Shown here piece after piece: positions 59,134 through 64,000 of a DNA stretch of 64,000 nucleotides. The stretch comes from Dromaius novaehollandiae (lineage: Eukaryota; Chordata; Aves; Casuariiformes; Dromaiidae). Under the pieces are notes generated by a model. That model saw nothing but the letters and a program-made list of their open reading frames with translations. It was not told the origin of the DNA and did no database searches. Location: the NCBI RefSeq assembly GCF_036370855.1, contig NC_088102.1, forward strand, positions 42,197,835-42,261,834. The letters run 5' to 3'. Position numbers and translations under genes: made by a program. How positions within the stretch are numbered: position 1 is the stretch's first letter; each line of letters begins with the position of its first letter.

Positions 59134-60342
59134 GTAAAGGTAGCCTTATGGATTGATATCTTCCCTATTTCCTCTTTCTTGAAAGATGCAGAAGAAGGTG
59201 AATCTAGAGGAGATGACTCTGAAGAAGCGATTTCTGTGTGAAATGACAGACTTCAGTCGTTCAGGTGTCAGGATCTAGTCTTGTTCTTAGGGAAGACATT
59301 TCCACTGGTACTAATACTGAACGGCTTACTCCATCCAGTTTATTACTTATGTTTTTTCAAAATGTGCAGCATTTTGATTTTGTAGTTTATCTTCTCAGTG
59401 ATACAACTTTAATGAGCCCATGGAGTAGCATATGGTCCCAACAGCTACCAGAGTGAAACTTAGAATGAAAGAGACTAGGGAGTAAAATGAGATACATGGT
59501 GGCTCAAGTATGTTAGAAATATGTTAGAAATAGTCCTAAGTTTTAAGGAATGCAGTAGGCTCATCATTCAAATTCCTCAAGCCCAAAGGTTTTCCCCAAG
59601 CTGTTCTATCCAAATGAATAACACTATCTCCTTAGCTTTCAGTCTGTTTGTTTTTTTAACTGTTTTTGACAATCCCATCAGTTTTCCTGTTTAGAAGTCT
59701 GTGCAACCAAGGGGGGGAAGAGTGTGAATTGTTTAAAAGGTGAATGTATCTGTAGATTGATGTCATTGCAAAATCACATTCTGTTAGGAAAGAAAGGGAT
59801 TTTTTTTTCCCTCCCAACTATGTAGAGGACAATTTCCAAATAGCACTTAGGGTGATAATAAAATGTGTATATAAACTCCTTTCTTTGCTATTTTACTATG
59901 TTAATGACTAATGTTACTCCCTTTGGGGAAATCGTAGGAAATACATAGGTGATGAAGAAATTATGTAAATCTCTTCCCCTCCCTCTCTTCTGACAAATTC
60001 CAGGAGTGATACCTTGAATTTCTGGTTGCTGATTTCAACACTGTTTTACAAGTACTGCAGTTATTCTGAAATACCACTTTTTTTTTCAATATTTATGGAG
60101 GAAAGCTAGACTTCTTTTTTTTTAATTCAGAGAAGACTGCAGGAGGGTACTTTGTTTCTATTCACAAGCAATTCTTATGTCGTGGTTCTTAATGCTTTAT
60201 GAGAGTGTCATATTTTAGCCCTGCTAGACTATGTGCCAGGGAAGAGCTGCAATGTGTGTAGATCTATCAGTTACAGGTTGGTGGTGCTGTTTCTCTTCTT
60301 TTTTGGTTTTGGCCCACGTTCTCTTCTGGCTTGTATCTCCAG

Positions 60343-60508
60343 AGGAAGTTGACTTGCAGCTTAGTGTGCAAGGATCTTGTGAAGAGGCGGAGGAAGCTGC
60401 ACTGGACTCTGGCTCAATGGGATCCTTTCTGTGCGATCCAGCACAAGGCAAATTGGAATTTTGCAGATGATGTTTCTTGGCATTCAGAAATCTCTCTTGA
60501 TTTTACAG
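60343..60508 (+). pseudogene. Third unit, exon-8 counterpart, frameshifted
   Basis: It follows CTTGTATCTCCAG. It is about 166 nt against 170, which changes the frame; the TGA of the starting frame is at 60468-60470. Sequence similarity to exon 8 is weak beyond the first 15 codons. Confidence 0.6.
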
Positions 60509-60950
60509 TCGGTCTGTGACTTACTCAGAACTGTGTTGTAAATGTTCTGCTATCAGATAAATGTGAGGAAACTTTAAAACTTTGCAAATTGCTAAAGTAT
60601 TAATTTTCAGAAATTTTTCTGAGTTTTGAAAAATGGAGCTATTGCTGTGCGCAGACACACTTACCTGTTTATACTGCAGATTTAGCTGTGGTATGAAATC
60701 ACTGGTTGAGTCAAACAGCTGAAGTGATCTCCACCAGAGTTGACTATGTCTTGGGGAGGGCAGGAGAAACAAATTTTCTATTTCTTTTTGTTTATTATTT
60801 CTGCAGAAGTTGTACCTATAAAACAATTATAAAGCTGCCTGGAACTCATTAGTGGATGGATGCTATATGTGAAACTGTAGGATGATCAGTTCAGCTTATA
60901 TTTTGAGGTGTTCTTTGCTTGCAGCTGTAATGTTTAGCTTTCTTTTTCAG

Positions 60951-61060
60951 CATCAGTCAGTGAGGAGGATGTTAGAAACAGTTCCACTGCATCCTTCATG
61001 ATGCCCCTGAAATTGTTTCACAGGAGACAGAGAGTAAAAGTAACCCTGTAGCCGATGGAA
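60951..61060 (+). pseudogene. Third unit, possible exon-9 counterpart
   Basis: Acceptor CTTTCTTTTTCAG, then a stretch that could read SVSEEDVRNSSTASFMMPLK before a TAG at 61049. It is similar in length to the 114-nt exon 9, but the similarity is weak and frame-dependent. Confidence 0.35.
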
Positions 61061-63974
61061 GTGCTTTATTTTTTTAACTGGTTATGGGGTTGCTGCCTAC
61101 CACAGTTTTGTTAAGTCAGCTCAGGTCTGCTAAGAGCTATATAATGTCCTACAGACAAGAAGTTGTGGTGAGAATTCCACCGTGACTGATTCATGCCATG
61201 TGGTTGCATCAGAGAGTTTCATCCATGGGTGTCAATGTAAATATCATCCTGAGTTTACCCTAAAGGGCACGCACGTAGAGCTGCAAAGCTTGACTGACTA
61301 GGTGTGATAACTCGGAGGAGAATGAAAGTTGCTCAGAAAATTATGGATGAGAATTCAAATCCTTTTCTCTCTCTCTCTCTTTTTTTTTTTTTTTTTTAAA
61401 AAAAAGTTCTGCAGTATCTTTGAGTAAGTAATTAAATTCAACATCCAACTTTCAGCTTTAAAACAAAAACATTGTTACACAGCCCCACTGGAAAAAAATC
61501 TGTATAAGAAGCTCATCATGGTTACTAACCCTGCCAAACCTGATCACCACAAACTTTTCATTCTGCTTGATGACAAGTGAAATTAAAGTAGGCTTCTTTA
61601 AAATTATTGTGAGGTTAACAAGTCTCACTGACATATTGTGCACCTTCGTGATACCTTCTTTTCTATTGCCAGTGTCAAAAAAGTCCACACTGCAAGGGGA
61701 GGAACCTAACCTCTAATGCAACAGTTGTACTAGCAAAGCATTGCTATGTCACTGTCAGGGTTAATATATTCACTGCAGGCACATATTCATGTTTTGCATG
61801 TCCAGTGGGGATGTTATTCCTTCTGTGTTCCACCATGCGGCAGCCAGCAGCAGCGCCTGTCCCCTGCTGTTACGATGCTTTCCCGGCTCTCCAGAGAACT
61901 TGGTTGCTAGTAAATCTGGGAAGCTGAACAGCAGAGTTGTGAATGGGAAGCTGGGCAGGGGAGCAGCTTCACAGCGGATGGAGACTGTGTTTTACAAGTG
62001 CTTCGTGAATGCATTATCTGCAGAAGTTCTCCTGTGTTCTGTGATGAGGCGTTCTAGAAAACGATGCCTGGACGTCTGTGATTTGAGACCCGCTCTGTAG
62101 CTGGGGCTGCACTCCTTGCTCTCAAATCTCTCTCTCCTGAGCTCTACGCCTGTGCGCACTGAAAGAAATTTTTAAAACTGGCCTGCTCCAGGTTGTCGGC
62201 ATGACTGTCCTGTCTGCATTAGGCACTATTTTACTGTGCTGTGTTGTGTGAGTTTTTTATTCATGGTGGACACTGTATTTACCTCCAGACCACCGATGAA
62301 GTATGTACGTTTCCAAATGCGCACGGTGTGAGCTCATGCATCTCCCTTTGAGTGATAGCATTCACCTTAGTATGGTGTAGGATTGGTTTCAGTGGAGCTC
62401 TGACAAAGACACTGGGTTTGTTCATGGAATAGGCAGTGCAGAATGAAATGAGACTTTTTGGGAACTTTTTGCAATACTGCTAATGCATTGTTGCCCATTG
62501 CTCTTCTCTGGTTTGTAACTGGATCCTCTTTCTTCGGTAGCTTCCTCCAAGGTCATTTAGCCTTTTTTAGATGGTTAATCTGGTCTCGTCAAGAGACTGA
62601 CATGTCAAAAGGGAGAGGTACACAAGAAGTTCCCAAGGAAACAACTTCTCAGAAATCATGATACTTTCAAGATTTAATTGCCCTTTTTAATTTAATTAAT
62701 GGAGCTACTGGTTTCATATGCAGGATTTTACTTCTGGTGTTCTTCAAAATTGTCTTGTTTTTCCTGTGACCAAGTATAGGGTTGTGTGTAGTTGTGATGG
62801 GGAGTGGGAGGGAGGGGAGGAAAGAAAAAAAACAAAAAAAAAAAGTGTTGTGCAGTCTTCAAGCCATTCCTTTGTAGTGCCTGACCATGTGGGTTGTCAG
62901 TATGTTGCTATACCTCAGTGCTTCTCCTTGGCAAATCAGTAAGATTGTGTGTTTTTTCTACTTGACCATAAATCTAGAATAATTTATAGAAGTCCTGGAT
63001 AAACCAGGGATAAGCCAGGGCATTTTAATTCACCTGTTTGTGCTTCTGAACTTCTTCTGTATGTTCACAGGTAATTGCAATTTTTATTCTTGCCTCTTTG
63101 TCTTTAGTTGCATAATGCATCTTTAATTGCATAATCTGGCACCTACGTGATTTTATAGTACTCTCTCTGCTCTTGTCATATCAACTTTACAATCCAGTTT
63201 GTATTTGCAACCTGCCCTTTTCTTGAATTGTTTAGAGTTATTGTGACTTATGCCTTCTGCAGTTCTTGCTGGTCTTCCTGCAACACTTAGTTTATGTATC
63301 AGTTTTGAATTTTCTGGTAATCTGGTTGCATTCTGATTAACATGGACGTTATCTATGCACGATAGGCTCGTCTTTACCTAAAATGTTGCGCAGAACTGAA
63401 GAAGTACAGCCTCTTTTTCATTACATCATCTCAAATTTGAACTGAAACACTAGAGCTGCCTTATAGCTAGATGGGCCATATATGTAAAATGGACGAATGG
63501 CTTCCCGCAGGCCTCAGATTTCAGCCTTCCTCCTGGTGGTGTAATTGTAGCGCTCTGGGCTGTATCGGAAGAGCTCCCGAGTCCCACATTGGGCAGTTCA
63601 CCCTTAGACCTTCCCCCCTCCCCCCCTTTTTTTAAGGGTCTTGTATTTTGGTACTGTGAATGGTGCTATGAATGACGTCATGTAGCTGGATTAGCCAGCA
63701 GCAGTGATAATATCCTGGCTGGGGCATTACGGAAAGGAGGATGTCTGTCCTGCTCTGCGGTGATGTGCTGTAGCAGGTGTGGGCAGCAGCCGTCACTGCT
63801 TGAGGAAGGAGGACATCTCATGGTCCCCAGAGCAGCACGGTGGAAAGCCATAGCCCATGATTACTTTTTAAAAAAATATTTCTCTTCCTCTTTCCTATGC
63901 TATAGGGTAGATTGTTTTAGATATATCCTAGTCCTTTGTTAACAGTTAAGCTTTTTTTCCTCATTGTTCTGCAG
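61061..63974. other. Right flank, no gene recognised
   Basis: No lipase motif (GGG loop, GXSGS, EFxPYE, DG(G/S)) was found in any frame here. It holds a (CT)n/T/A tract near 61366-61407 and C-runs near 63615-63627. A 103-codon frame at 61789-62100 shows no domain. Confidence 0.6.
61366..61407. repeat. (CT)n then poly-T then poly-A low-complexity tract
   Basis: A CTCTCT run of about 14 bases, about 19 T, then about 9 A. Confidence 0.9.
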
Positions 63975-64000
63975 ACAGAAGTGCCTCACTTATGCTGTCT

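Larger units (their letters stand above)
59091..61060 (+). pseudogene. Relic of a third cPLA2 gene (PLA2G4D/E-like)
   Basis: Three exon-like pieces lie in the right order and strand. (a) 59091-59133 is a clean 43-nt exon 6 with CTTTCTGCAG acceptor and GTAAAG donor, encoding LDHPQTLITNGVLV. (b) 60343-60508 is an exon-8 counterpart starting EEVDLQLSVQGSCEEAEEAA; after about 40 codons it hits a TGA, while the similarity (FADDVSWHSEISLDF) continues in another frame, and its donor reads GTCGGT. (c) 60951-61060 is a possible exon 9 with a good acceptor, stops in its possible frames and a poor donor. Exons 1-5, 7 and 10-20 were not found. TLITNGVLV resembles the TLVTNGVLV I recall in human PLA2G4E more than the F copies do. 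In mammals D and E follow F in this direction. Confidence 0.65.

Noticed and set aside
61789-62100. 103-codon frame in a GC-richer patch of the right flank
   Set aside because: No lipase motif, no splice structure matching cPLA2 exons, and no other family recognised.
63975-64000. Possible exon start at the window edge after a pyrimidine-rich ...TTGTTCTGCAG
   Set aside because: Only 26 bases are visible and they do not match a known cPLA2 exon start; cannot be judged.

Overview
This is vertebrate nuclear DNA: short exons with GT/AG borders and conserved phases, AT-leaning introns, microsatellites and CR1 LINE pieces. CR1 is the dominant interspersed repeat of birds and is also common in turtles and crocodilians, so a bird (or other archosaur-line sauropsid) is the best guess. 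No prokaryotic, plasmid or viral structure is seen.

Layout, all on the + strand. (1) 1-2025: possible 3' end of an unidentified upstream gene with a good poly(A) signal. (2) 5243-31753: a complete 20-coding-exon group IVF cytosolic phospholipase A2 gene (PLA2G4F, cPLA2-zeta), assembled by hand to 852 codons plus stop, with two poly(A) signals near 32.7 and 33.0 kb. (3) 35.5-35.85 kb: a CpG-rich promoter-like block with a candidate untranslated first exon. (4) 36563-57473: a second PLA2G4F-like gene, a tandem copy with the same 20 coding exons and intron phases. It is intact except for one extra base in coding exon 19 (near 55725-55734), which brings a stop at 55750. (5) 59091-61060: eroded exons of a third cPLA2 unit, closer by eye to the PLA2G4D/E branch, with most exons missing. 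(6) 61061-64000: no recognised gene.

The two main genes each encode a hydrophobic/basic N-terminal leader, a C2 domain (Ca2+-dependent membrane docking) and a patatin-like catalytic domain with a GXSGS serine and a DG(G/S) aspartate. The copies have diverged where it matters: copy 2 has lost acidic residues in two C2 calcium loops, and its GSGGG glycine loop reads SSGGG. The likely story is local duplication of PLA2G4F, relaxed or altered constraint in copy 2, and decay of a D/E-type neighbour. Repeats of note are an antisense CR1 in copy 1, a GC/AC microsatellite, a TATG(TG)n array, and a 0.6-kb G-rich, T/G-only minisatellite inside copy 2.
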